Shown here: positions 16,706 through 25,187 of the stretch, one piece after another
Numbering within the stretch: position 1 is the first letter of the stretch
How the letters are laid out: each line of letters begins with the position of its first letter
NCBI RefSeq assembly: GCF_900129205.1
Contig: NZ_FQUK01000022.1
Coordinates: forward strand, 1 to 42,673
Direction: 5' to 3'
Source of the DNA: Thermomonas hydrothermalis
GTDB taxonomy: Bacteria > Pseudomonadota > Gammaproteobacteria > Xanthomonadales > Xanthomonadaceae
Length of the DNA stretch: 42,673 nt
Notes under the pieces: model-generated
Database searches by the model: none
What the model saw: the letters and a program-made list of their open reading frames with translations, nothing else
What the model was told of the DNA's origin: nothing
Position numbers and translations under genes: made by a program

Positions 16706-18676
16706 TTAGGCAGGTGTCGGGGCCGGGTCAAGCCAGTGTCCGGCCCTGGCTGGGGCGGTTTCGAGAAAGTGCTGGCAGTCATCGCCGGGCAGTGGCCGGG
16801 AAATGTGGAAGCCTTGCGCGATGTCGCAGCCATGACGCTGCAGGAAGGCCAGCTGGGCCGGCGTTTCCACGCCTTCGGCCACGGTGGCCAGGCCAAGCGT
16901 GCGCGCCATGGCGATGATGGTGGAGGTGATGGTGGCGTCGTCGTGGTCATCCGGGGCGGCCACGCCGTCAATGAACGTTTTGTCGATCTTGAGGGTGTCG
17001 ATCGGCAGGCGATGCAGGTACGACAGCGAGGAGTAGCCGGTGCCGAAATCGTCCACCGCGATCGAGACGCCCAGCTCGCGGAACACGTGCAGGCGGCGTA
17101 GCGCCTGCTCGGCATGGCTCATCAGTACGCTTTCGATCAGCTCCAGTTCCAGCACGCCGGGCGGCAGCGCGTGCCGCTGCAGGATGCGCGCCACGGTGTC
17201 GGGCAGGTCACTGCGCAGCAGTTGTACGGCCGAGATGTTGACCGCCATCTTGAGCGCCGGATCGGCACCGGCCGCACGCCAGGCGACCAACGTGCGGCAG
17301 GCCTGGTCGAGCACCCATTCGCCGAGTGGAATGATCAGCCCGGTTTCTTCCGCCAATGGGATGAACTCGCCGGGCGGAACGGTGCCATGGTCGGTGCTGT
17401 TCCAGCGCAGCAGCGCCTCGACTGAATGGATGCGCCCCTGCGTCAAGTGCAGTTCCGGCTGATAGACCAGGGACAGCTCCTCGCGCTCGATCGCCCGACG
17501 TAGCGCGGCGATTCGGCTGGTGCGGCGACGGCTGTCGCGATCCATGTCGGGCGAGTAGCGGGCATAGTTGCGCTTGCCGCGGCGCTTGGCCCGATACATG
17601 GCGGTATCGGCATGTTTGATCAGGTCGGTCGGTACCTGTGCGTGGTCGGGGAACAGGCTGATCCCGATCGAGGGCGAAATCACGAACTCGTGGCGTTCGT
17701 CCAGCTGCAGCGGTGCTTCGAAGGCGTCGAGGATGCGCCGGGCGCAGCGGTCGGCCTCCTCGGCGGCGGTCAGGTTATCAAGCACCACCGCGAACTCGTC
17801 GCCGCTGATCCGGGCCACGGTACGCTGCGCACCGACGACGTCACGCAGCCGCTGTGCGGCCGCGCGCAGGACGCGATCACCCGTGGCGTGTCCGTGTGAG
17901 TCGTTGATGTCCTTGAAGTTGTCCAGATCGAGAAACAGTACCGCCAGCATGCCGCCACTGCGGCGCGCCTGGACGATTGCTTGCGACAGGCGTTCTGCCA
18001 GCTGGGTGCGGTTGGGCAGCCCGGTCAATGGGTCGAAATTGGCCAGGTAGCGCAATTCCTGCTCGATCCGGCGCCGCTCGGTGATGTCGCTGGTCACTAG
18101 CATGTACAGACGTTGGCGCGTCCCCGGATCCTCGATGGCATTGCACTGCATCGCACACAGGAAGTCGCGGCCGTCCTTGTGGCGCTGCCACATCTCACCG
18201 CTCCAGCTGGCCTGGCGACGGATGGCATCCCGGGCGGCCTGGTAGAACTCGGGTGGATGACGGTCGCTGTTGAGGATGGCCGTATCCTGGCCAATTACCT
18301 CGTCCACATCGTAGCCGCTCATCTGGCTGAAGGCCGGGTTGGCGGCAATGAAATGAAATTCGTCATCGAGAACCGCCACCGATTCGCGCATGTTGCGCAG
18401 CACTTCCGCGGCAATCTGCCGCTGGCTTTCCAGTTCGCGCAGTGTGTCGATGTTGCGGGCGGTGCCGGCCATCCGCCGCACCCGGCCGTTGGCATTGTGC
18501 ATGACCGCGCGGCCGCGGGTGCGAACCCATTGCCAGTCGCCATCCTCGCCGCGGATGCGGTGCTCGCATTCGAACACCGAAAGCTCGCCGCGCAGGTAGG
18601 CCACCAGTTGCCGGCGCACGTGTGGCAAATCGTCCGGATGGATGCGCGGGTCTTTGGCCAGGACGGTGTGCATCAC
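16706..18676 (-). CDS. PAS-GGDEF-EAL c-di-GMP signalling protein (main part, anchor lost)
   Basis: The 656-residue product has a partial PAS/PAC at the N-terminus, a second PAS (VLDDEFHFIAANPAFSQMSG), a GGDEF domain with NFDPLTGLPNRTQLAERL and active motif SGDEF near residue 292, and an EAL domain with VEALLRW, VNISAVQLL, LELELIESVLM, AVDDFGTGYSSLSYL, IDKTFIDG and VAEGVET. The metal- and catalysis-related residues of EAL are present, so phosphodiesterase activity is plausible. GGDEF reads SGDEF, and no RxxD inhibitory site is visible before it. The frame stays open upstream of the GTG at 18676 to an in-frame TAG at 18820-18818, beyond which a membrane anchor follows. How the fragment is started is unclear: no strong ribosome binding site is seen. 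Confidence 0.85.
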   Translation of the reverse strand: MMHTVLAKDPRIHPDDLPHVRRQLVAYLRGELSVFECEHRIRGEDGDWQWVRTRGRAVMHNANGRVRRMAGTARNIDTLRELESQRQIAAEVLRNMRESVAVLDDEFHFIAANPAFSQMSGYDVDEVIGQDTAILNSDRHPPEFYQAARDAIRRQASWSGEMWQRHKDGRDFLCAMQCNAIEDPGTRQRLYMLVTSDITERRRIEQELRYLANFDPLTGLPNRTQLAERLSQAIVQARRSGGMLAVLFLDLDNFKDINDSHGHATGDRVLRAAAQRLRDVVGAQRTVARISGDEFAVVLDNLTAAEEADRCARRILDAFEAPLQLDERHEFVISPSIGISLFPDHAQVPTDLIKHADTAMYRAKRRGKRNYARYSPDMDRDSRRRTSRIAALRRAIEREELSLVYQPELHLTQGRIHSVEALLRWNSTDHGTVPPGEFIPLAEETGLIIPLGEWVLDQACRTLVAWRAAGADPALKMAVNISAVQLLRSDLPDTVARILQRHALPPGVLELELIESVLMSHAEQALRRLHVFRELGVSIAVDDFGTGYSSLSYLHRLPIDTLKIDKTFIDGVAAPDDHDDATITSTIIAMARTLGLATVAEGVETPAQLAFLQRHGCDIAQGFHISRPLPGDDCQHFLETAPARAGHWLDPAPTPA

Positions 18677-18817
18677 CAGTTGATCGGCCTGGCCCGGTTC
18701 GGCGCGGGTGAGTTCGAGCGTGCCGGTGTCGAAGTCGATCTGCCAGTACAGCTCGTTGGAGCCCCACAGGGCCAGCCGCAGGCGTTGCTCGCGCTCTTTC
18801 AGCAGGCGCAGATGGCG

Positions 18818-19024
18818 CTATTGTTCCTGGTCGCGGCGGCGGCGCGAGGCAAGCGCCAGCCATGCCAGCAGCAGGGTCAGCGCGGCCAGTAGCAGCACCA
18901 AGACGTCACTGCCGTCGGCCCCGAGGGGGCCGGCGTAGGCAGCCGCCGGGCTCAGCCACATACTCGCGGCCAGCCACGGCGGTTTCCAGGTCTTGGGCGG
19001 CAGCATACGCGGAAGTGTAGGCAT
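18818..19024 (-). pseudogene. N-terminal anchor fragment of the GGDEF-EAL protein, ended by an amber codon
   Basis: The 68 codons from ATG 19024 encode a likely signal segment, then GSDVLVLLLAALTLLLAWLA, a transmembrane helix, then a basic stop-transfer RRRRDQEQ followed by TAG. After the TAG the same frame continues with RHLRLLKEREQRLRLALWGS and the rest of a PAS domain, without a frameshift. The simplest explanation is a CAG to TAG change that split one gene of about 772 codons (16706-19024). A sequencing error or real suppression would also fit. Confidence 0.7.
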
Positions 19025-19079
19025 GCCGAGGTACCGGCAACAAGCACGCGGGCGTGATTGCTACACTGGCGACACGGCG

Positions 19080-19100
19080 ATCTCCGAATGCGTCGGAGAT
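19080..19100 (+). other. Hairpin in the ygfB leader region
   Basis: ATCTCCGA (19080-19087) and TCGGAGAT (19093-19100) form a perfect eight-base stem with loop ATGCG. It lies between the divergent GGDEF-EAL and ygfB genes. A TACACT -10 candidate at 19062-19067 would start transcription just before it, leaving a leader of about 160 bases. No T-tract follows. Function unknown. Confidence 0.4.
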
Positions 19101-19234
19101 TCCGGTCGGACATGGATGGCCGACCAGATCCGTTCGTGTGCGCCGACCCGGGCAGGTGCCGGGCTCGGCATGGGCTGACCCTGCAGGATGGCGTTGGTCA
19201 GAGCTTCCCAAATCGGCTGGCGAGGACTGCGTGC

Positions 19235-19774
19235 GTGAGTGATAACCGGTTGCCGGATTGGAATGAGGTCGCCCAGGCTGCGGACCGGCTGGCCTTGGCC
19301 AGTACCCCGGCGGAGTTGCACGGTGCCTTGTGTGGATGGCTGGCCGCCGGTGGGGCCGATGCTCCCGACTGGCTGGCGCAGGTGCTGGCCAATCCTGACC
19401 TGCCTGCTCCGCAGCCGGGCGATGCGCTCGACCGCCTGCACGGGGCCAGCCTGGCCCAGCTCGACGATCCGGCGCTGGGGTTTGAGCTGTTGTTGCCGGA
19501 GACCGACGTGCTGGCTCGCGCGGAAGCCCTGTTCGCCTGGTGTCGTGGCTTTCTCGGCGGGTTTGGGTTGGCGGTGCAAGGCAAGGCGCTCTCCGACGAA
19601 GGGCAAGAGGCATTGCGTGATCTGGCCAGCCTGGCATCGGCGCAGGTGGCGGAAAACGACGATGGCAGTGACGAGCAGGCGCTGGTGGAAATCGAGGAAT
19701 ACCTGCGCATGGCGGTGTTGCTGTTGCACGCCGATTGCGTGTTGGCGCCACGCCATCGGCAGCGTCTGCACTGA
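19235..19774 (+). CDS. YgfB/YecA (UPF0149) family protein
   Basis: A 179-residue acidic helical protein of the UPF0149 family, recognised by LASTPAELHGALCGWLAAGG near the start and LFAWCRGFLGGFGLAVQGK in the middle, with a C-terminal EIEEYLRMAVLLL. In Pseudomonas aeruginosa YgfB is known to counter the AlpA regulator, but its general role is unclear. I chose GTG at 19235, preceded by GAGGA; an upstream ATG in frame gives an unlikely N-terminus. It pairs with pepP 15 bases downstream. In many gammaproteobacteria ubiH and ubiI follow pepP; here they do not. Confidence 0.92.
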   Translation: MSDNRLPDWNEVAQAADRLALASTPAELHGALCGWLAAGGADAPDWLAQVLANPDLPAPQPGDALDRLHGASLAQLDDPALGFELLLPETDVLARAEALFAWCRGFLGGFGLAVQGKALSDEGQEALRDLASLASAQVAENDDGSDEQALVEIEEYLRMAVLLLHADCVLAPRHRQRLH

Positions 19775-19789
19775 CGGAGGCGCAGGACG

Positions 19790-21112
19790 ATGCTGTCGAG
19801 CGCGCGCTGGCGCCAGTTGCTTGCCCGTCGCCGCCGTGCCCTGATGCAGGCGGCCGGTGACGAGGCGATCCTGATCGTGCCGGCGGCGCCCGAGCGCATC
19901 CGCAGCCATGACACCCATTACCCGTACCGGCAGGATTCCGACTTCTGGTATCTGACCGGTTTCGCAGAGCCGGAGGCGGTGCTGGTGCTGGTGCCGGGCC
20001 GGCGGCATGGCGAAGCCATCCTGTTTTGCCGCGAGCGTGACCCCGAGCGCGAGGGCTGGGATGGCCCGCGGCTGGGGCCGGAAGGCGCGGTGTCGCAGCT
20101 GGGGATGGACGATGCGTATCCGATTGCCGACATCGATGACATCCTGCCCGGCCTGCTGGAGGGACGGCGCCGGGTGTATTACCACCTCGGTCGTGATGCG
20201 GCGTTCGACCTCAAGCTGATCGGCTGGCTCAACCGGGTGCGGGCACAGGTGCGGCGTGGTGCCCAGCCACCACACGAGTTCCTGGAGCTGGGTCACCTGC
20301 TCGACGAGCTGCGCCTGTTCAAGTCAGCCGACGAGATCGCCCTGATGCAGCGTGCCGCCGACATCAGCGTCGAAGCGCATCGGGCGGCGATGCGGGCGGC
20401 ACGTCCGGGGATTCACGAGTACGAGCTGCAGGCCGAGCTGGAATATGTGTTTCGCAGGCATGGCGCACAGCCTGCCTATGCCAGCATCGTCGGTGCCGGT
20501 GCGCATGCCTGCATCCTGCATTACAGCGCCAATACCGGCAAAGCGCGCGCCGGTGATCTGGTCTTGATCGATGCCGGTGCCGAATACGCCGGCTATGCCG
20601 CCGACATCACCCGTACCTTCCCGGTGAGCGGGCGCTTCAGCCGCGAGCAGCGGGCGCTGCATGATTTGGTCTGTCAGGCGCAGGCGGCGGCGTTGGAACA
20701 GGCGCGTCCCGGGGTGCCATACGAGGCGATGCACCGGGCGGCGCTTGCAACCGTGGCCGAGGGGCTGCTGTCGCTGGGGCTGCTGCAAGGGACGCTGGCG
20801 CAGGTGCTGGAAAACGGCGACTGCAGCCGCTATTACCGGCACAAGACCGGGCACTGGCTGGGGCTGGACGTGCACGATGTCGGCGAGTACCGCATCGACG
20901 GCGCCTCGCGCCTGCTCGAGCCGGGTATGGTGGTCACCATCGAACCCGGCGTGTACATCGGTGTCGATGATGTCTCGGTGCCGCCCCGCTGGCGTGGTCT
21001 TGGGGTCAGGATCGAGGACGACGTGCTGATCACCCGTGATGGTCACCGGGTGCTGACCGCCGCATTGGAACGCAGCGCAGACGAGGTGGAAGCGCTGATG
21101 GCTGGGGCCTGA
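19790..21112 (+). CDS. pepP: Xaa-Pro aminopeptidase PepP
   Basis: PepP removes an N-terminal residue that precedes proline. The 440 residues comprise the N-terminal aminopeptidase-P domain (RQDSDFWYLTGFAEPEAVLV) and the C-terminal pita-bread domain. The five dinuclear-metal ligands can be placed: the two aspartates in LIDAGAEYAGYAADITRTF, the histidine in the HWLGLDVHDVGEY region, the glutamate in VVTIEPGVYI, and the glutamate in GVRIEDDVLI. A GGAGG sequence precedes the ATG. It is co-transcribed with ygfB and converges with a second M24 peptidase, with 63 bases between the two stops and no clear terminator. Confidence 0.96.
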   Translation: MLSSARWRQLLARRRRALMQAAGDEAILIVPAAPERIRSHDTHYPYRQDSDFWYLTGFAEPEAVLVLVPGRRHGEAILFCRERDPEREGWDGPRLGPEGAVSQLGMDDAYPIADIDDILPGLLEGRRRVYYHLGRDAAFDLKLIGWLNRVRAQVRRGAQPPHEFLELGHLLDELRLFKSADEIALMQRAADISVEAHRAAMRAARPGIHEYELQAELEYVFRRHGAQPAYASIVGAGAHACILHYSANTGKARAGDLVLIDAGAEYAGYAADITRTFPVSGRFSREQRALHDLVCQAQAAALEQARPGVPYEAMHRAALATVAEGLLSLGLLQGTLAQVLENGDCSRYYRHKTGHWLGLDVHDVGEYRIDGASRLLEPGMVVTIEPGVYIGVDDVSVPPRWRGLGVRIEDDVLITRDGHRVLTAALERSADEVEALMAGA

Positions 21113-21175
21113 CACGACAGCGCGGGCATGGGGCATGTGCGATCGCGCCCGGGTTGCCCCGAACGCGCGGCGCGG

Positions 21176-22501
21176 TCAGTGCAGGTCTGCGAACGCCTCG
21201 CGGGTCAGGTTGATCGGGGTGTCCTCGGTGCACACCACATCGTCCTCAATGCGGATGCCACCATACGGACGGAACTGCGCCACCCGTGCCCAGTTCACGG
21301 TGTCTTCCAGGCCCCGTGCCTTGAGGTCTTCCAGCAGCATGTCGATGAAGTACAGGCCGGGTTCGATGGTCACCACCATTCCGGGTGCCAGCGTGCGGGT
21401 CAGACGCAGATAGGGGTGGCCCTCCGGCTTGGCGAGCGTGCCGCCGGCATCGGAGGCGGCAAAGCCGCCGACGTCGTGCACCTGCAGGCCAATGCCATGG
21501 CCGATGCCATGCGGGAAGAACACACGACTGACGCCGCGCTGGAGTGCTTCTTCCGGATCCAGACGGATCACATCGAAGTCGCGCAGGACTGCGGCCAACC
21601 GGCGGTGCGCTTCCAGATGCAGCCAGGGGTAGTCCACGCCTGGCCGCACCAGATCGCACAGCGCCTGCTGCACCTGATCCACCGCCTGGATCAGGGCGGC
21701 GAAGTCGTCGTCCTGTGCCGAATAGGTGCGGGTGATGTCGGCGGCATAGCCGCTGCAGTCCGCGCCGGCGTCGATCAGGAAACTGCGCAGCGGGCGCGGT
21801 GGCAGGCGATCACGCTGGGTGTAGTGCAGCACCGCGGCGTGTTCATTGAGAGCGATGATGTTGCTGTAAGGCAGGTCATTGGCATCCTGGCCTGCGGCCT
21901 GGCAGTAAGCCAGGTGGATGCCGAACTCGCTGGCCCCGGCCCGGAAGGCACGCTCGGCGGCACGGTGGGCGCGCACGCCGATCCGGTTGGCCGCGCGCAT
22001 CAGGGCGATCTCGTAAGGCGTCTTGAAGGCGCGGTGATAGTCCAGATAGTGGAGCACCGGTGCCGGGTTGTTGGGGACATAGGCACCCAGAGCGCTCTGT
22101 GGTTCGCCGAGGATGGCGCAGCGTGCCGGGTCAGCGGGCAGGTGGCGTGCGGCCTCATCGGCGGTGCGGATCACGATGATGTCGAAATGCTCGACCCAGT
22201 AGCCCTGCGGCAGGGTTGGGACCACGTGCCAGTAGTCGTGTGGCTGCAGGAACACCAGTTTCGGGCGCACGCCGGGCGTGATGACCAGCCAGCTGCCGGG
22301 CGCCTGGGTGAGCGGCAGCCAGGCCTTGAACTGCGGGTTGACCGCAAATGGGTAGTCGCGGTCGTCGAACACCTGGTAATGCACGGTGCCGCTGGGGATC
22401 ACCAGATGGTCATGACCGCTGCGGCGCAGCGCCTCGGCGGCGCGTGCCTGCAGCACGTCCAGGTGGGCCGGATACAGGTCAGCGAGGGCGGGCGTGGACA
22501 T
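21176..22501 (-). CDS. pepQ: M24 family Xaa-Pro dipeptidase (PepQ-like)
   Basis: This prolidase-type enzyme hydrolyses dipeptides with C-terminal proline. The 441-residue length and the N-terminal domain (YPAHLDVLQARAAEALRRSG, DDRDYPFAVNPQFKAWLPLT) match PepQ rather than PepP. Metal ligands are visible in FLIDAGADCSGYAADITRTY, FFPHGIGHGIGLQVHDVGGF, VVTIEPGLYFI and GIRIEDDVV. The ATG at 22501 gives the usual PepQ start; the frame is open further upstream without homology. Bacterial PepQ also hydrolyses some organophosphates, a side activity that cannot be judged from sequence. It lies 76 bases after the PilZ gene on the same strand. Confidence 0.93.
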   Translation of the reverse strand: MSTPALADLYPAHLDVLQARAAEALRRSGHDHLVIPSGTVHYQVFDDRDYPFAVNPQFKAWLPLTQAPGSWLVITPGVRPKLVFLQPHDYWHVVPTLPQGYWVEHFDIIVIRTADEAARHLPADPARCAILGEPQSALGAYVPNNPAPVLHYLDYHRAFKTPYEIALMRAANRIGVRAHRAAERAFRAGASEFGIHLAYCQAAGQDANDLPYSNIIALNEHAAVLHYTQRDRLPPRPLRSFLIDAGADCSGYAADITRTYSAQDDDFAALIQAVDQVQQALCDLVRPGVDYPWLHLEAHRRLAAVLRDFDVIRLDPEEALQRGVSRVFFPHGIGHGIGLQVHDVGGFAASDAGGTLAKPEGHPYLRLTRTLAPGMVVTIEPGLYFIDMLLEDLKARGLEDTVNWARVAQFRPYGGIRIEDDVVCTEDTPINLTREAFADLH

Positions 22502-22577
22502 CGGCGTGGTCGGGTGAGGAAGAAGCAGCGATTGTCGCGCATTGGCCGGCGCACTGCAGGGGCGTGGCGCTCCGGCG

Positions 22578-22919
22578 TCAGTGATCGGGTTGTTCCGTCC
22601 ACAGGCGCAGGCGCTGGACAGCCTCCGGTGCCAGGCCGAGAAAGCGCATCCCGACGCAGAACTGCCCGGGTGCCCCGGCCCGATCCTGCCAGAGCACATG
22701 TGCGCCGACTTCCAGCGGTGGTGCACCAGGCAGGCCATCCGGAAGCTGGAAGCGCAGCTGGAACAGGGCATCGTCGGGCAGACGATGGCGGGCGATCAGC
22801 AGCATGCCGCCGACCGAGACATTGCCGAGGTGGCCCAGGGATTCCTCGCGGATGGTGTCATACACGTCCACCATGCCAGGAACCGTGCGGCGAACCTGGC
22901 GGCGCGATTCAATCGCCAT
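22578..22919 (-). CDS. PilZ domain protein, likely c-di-GMP receptor
   Basis: A 113-residue single-domain PilZ protein. It keeps both halves of the ligand motif: the arginine-rich RRQVRR (R6, R7, R10, R11) for RxxxR and NVSVGG (N33, S35, G38) for (D/N)xSxxG. Binding of c-di-GMP is therefore expected from family knowledge. The remaining beta-barrel (LFQLRFQLPDG, VGAHVLWQD, FCVGMRFLGL) is complete and a short C-terminal helix follows. The ATG overlaps the end of the DUF1631 gene by 11 bases, so the two are almost certainly made together and may interact. A c-di-GMP enzyme lies about 4 kb away. Confidence 0.92.
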   Translation of the reverse strand: MAIESRRQVRRTVPGMVDVYDTIREESLGHLGNVSVGGMLLIARHRLPDDALFQLRFQLPDGLPGAPPLEVGAHVLWQDRAGAPGQFCVGMRFLGLAPEAVQRLRLWTEQPDH

Positions 22920-25113
22920 CGGGCACCTCCGCAGTGGCTAAGGCGGCATCGCTGGCACCCGTGCGTTGCAGGCTGGCCAGCAGCGTCTCCCAAGCCGCTT
23001 CCGCCGGGGTGACGTCGCGTTCCAGAATGCGCAAGTGGCCGGCAGCCAGCATCCGCGCCAGCACATCCAGATCTTCGGTACCGATGCGCTGACCACGCCG
23101 GTTGAGCAGCAGGGCCTGGGCGGTGTGCGCGCTCACCCAGGCCAGACGCCGGCGTAGCGGGTCGTCGTTGGGATCCAGCAGCTCCACCCAGACCGGGCAG
23201 GGCAGGGTTCGCAAGCGCTCGCGGGCGTCCTGTTCGCTGGGCGTCAGCGGTACCGGAGGCGCGGCCTGCGGCTCGCTGCCTTCGCCCAGCCGGGCGCGGG
23301 CGCGCAGTTGCACCAACAGTTCGGTACGCGAAGCCAAGCCCTCGTCCGCTGCGGTCTGAACCAGTTGCGCGGCGATGGCGGCGGCATCGGCGCCGTGGTA
23401 GCCCACCTGCGCCAGCGCGTCACGGATGCGGCTGGCCAATGCGTCGTCGTCCGGCGGCGGCACGGTGCCGGTCAGGATGTCGATGATGCGCGCGCTGGTG
23501 TCGAGCACCTCCTGCCAGGCGCTGTCGTGTTCGCCGCTGCGCAGGTGGGTCAGTGCCAGCACGTCGAGCCAGGCCTGCTCCAGCAGGATGCTCTGGAAGC
23601 GCCCCAGGCTGCGGCCCCCGCGTAACCCATCCAGCACCTGGGCGGCCCGCTGCCGGGCCAGCGCCAGCTTTTCACGACCGCGGGCGGCTTCGATCTGTCG
23701 CCGTTCCGCCATCTCGATCCGGCGCGCCTGCGCCATCAGCCCTGACTGCAAGGTTTGGTTGGCCTCGGCAAAAGTTTCAGGCTTGCCGTCGTCATCTTGC
23801 TGCACGGAGGTGACGGCACGCTGCAACAGGCCCAGCCACTGGTTGTCGATGTCATCTGCGGCCAGCCAGCGCGCACCGGCCACCGAGACCGCGTTCAACA
23901 GCTGCCGCGCTGGATGGGCCGGTTGGGTGAAAAAGCCGGGGTCGCGCAGAACCAGCTGCAGCAGCGGCAGGCGCAGCCGTTCCACCAGGGTGTCGCCCGG
24001 GCTGCGCGGGCGCAGCTGGCGGCGTAGTTGCGCCAGATACAGCGACAGCAGCTCGAAACTGTCGTTGTCGGGTGTGGCCAGCGTCATGCCATGGCCATGC
24101 GTCTGGCGGGCCTGGGCCAGCAGGATCTGCCGGTACTCGTCCAGGCTGGCGGCCGGAACAGCCTGGCGGCGCAGGTGGTGCAGGGTGTCCAGCAGTTCGG
24201 CTTGCGACAGAGGCTCGCGCGCAGACGGCGCGGTGCTGCCTGGGCGCAGTTTGTCGAGCAGCAGGCGGCGCTGTTGCAGCAGCGCCCGCAGCGCGTTGAA
24301 GTCTGGCATCGCCGCGGCAGTCGTGTGGATATCTGCCGGGGTGGCCCGGTTGGGGGATGCCGGACGGGTGGCGTCGGCGTTGGAGGGTGCGGTGCTGCGG
24401 CGGGTCGAGGACGGTTGAACACGCACCGGGATGAAGCTCAGATGCGGCAGGATGCCGTCCTGGATCAGCCGGGCGTTGCAGGCATCCAAGAGCTCCGGAT
24501 AGAGCTCGGTCATGCGCTTTTCGAATTGCAACAGCAGCAACCGGCGTGCTTCGCTGGGCAGCTGGAGGGCGTCGGCGGCGTCCAGCAGCACCCGGCACAG
24601 CGAATACGGGCCCAGCGGCAGCTGCTCGCCCTCGAGTGCCGGCGTGGTGGCCAGCACACCCAGCCGGTGCCCGAGCAGCTGCAGCGCCAGGCTGTTGCGC
24701 GCTTCCAGGCGGCTGGCGACGTTGGCCAGCGTGGCCTGTTCGTCCAGGGTCGCCTCGTCCAGAAGGGCTAGTTCGCTGGGGGCGACGGGGGTGGGTTCCG
24801 GTGCCTTACGGGGGGTCTGCAGGTTGGCCAGGGCCGATTCCAGCGCGGCCAGGAAGCGGCGCGAGAACGCTGCAGCATTGCGGCTCAGGCCATACAGTGC
24901 GGCCTGACGGGCAGCCTGCTGTGGTTCGTCGGTATCGACAGGGGTGGCCTGCGCCAGGGCCTGCCCGGTGTCTTGCAGAAGCAGTGGCAGCTGCGGCTCC
25001 AGGCGGGCGCGCAGTTCGGTCTGGACGTTTTCGAGCGCCAGTTTGGCGCGGCGCGGCAACGCGGCGTCTGCCAGCGTAGCCGCCTGCAACCGGGATGGAC
25101 TGTCCAAGCTCAC
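22909..25113 (-). CDS. DUF1631 family protein
   Basis: A 734-residue, mostly helical, cytoplasmic protein of the DUF1631 family, sometimes mislabelled as thymidine phosphorylase. No enzyme motif, signal peptide or membrane helix is visible. The typical layout is present: an N-terminal helical domain (LENVQTELRARLEPQLPLLL), a central block (LALQLLGHRLGVLATTPALE, PLGPYSLCRVLLDAADAL), a variable Pro/Ala/Thr-rich linker (TRRSTAPSNADATRPASPNR), and a C-terminal part with WVELLDPNDDPLRRRLAWVS and LLNRRGQRIG. I chose GTG at 25113, with AAGGAG ten bases upstream; an ATG at 25149 is possible. It overlaps the PilZ gene by 11 bases, which ties this uncharacterised family to c-di-GMP signalling here. Confidence 0.85.
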   Translation of the reverse strand: MSLDSPSRLQAATLADAALPRRAKLALENVQTELRARLEPQLPLLLQDTGQALAQATPVDTDEPQQAARQAALYGLSRNAAAFSRRFLAALESALANLQTPRKAPEPTPVAPSELALLDEATLDEQATLANVASRLEARNSLALQLLGHRLGVLATTPALEGEQLPLGPYSLCRVLLDAADALQLPSEARRLLLLQFEKRMTELYPELLDACNARLIQDGILPHLSFIPVRVQPSSTRRSTAPSNADATRPASPNRATPADIHTTAAAMPDFNALRALLQQRRLLLDKLRPGSTAPSAREPLSQAELLDTLHHLRRQAVPAASLDEYRQILLAQARQTHGHGMTLATPDNDSFELLSLYLAQLRRQLRPRSPGDTLVERLRLPLLQLVLRDPGFFTQPAHPARQLLNAVSVAGARWLAADDIDNQWLGLLQRAVTSVQQDDDGKPETFAEANQTLQSGLMAQARRIEMAERRQIEAARGREKLALARQRAAQVLDGLRGGRSLGRFQSILLEQAWLDVLALTHLRSGEHDSAWQEVLDTSARIIDILTGTVPPPDDDALASRIRDALAQVGYHGADAAAIAAQLVQTAADEGLASRTELLVQLRARARLGEGSEPQAAPPVPLTPSEQDARERLRTLPCPVWVELLDPNDDPLRRRLAWVSAHTAQALLLNRRGQRIGTEDLDVLARMLAAGHLRILERDVTPAEAAWETLLASLQRTGASDAALATAEVPDGD

Positions 25114-25187
25114 CGCGCTGACACTCCTTGTGCGCCACGTCTGTCGCATGGTATGCGCGATTGACGGGCGTCTCAATCGGGGTGTCT

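Noticed and set aside
21128-23092. Plus-strand open frame of 654 codons opposite pepQ, PilZ and DUF1631
   Set aside because: Antisense to three recognisable genes, with no family signature.
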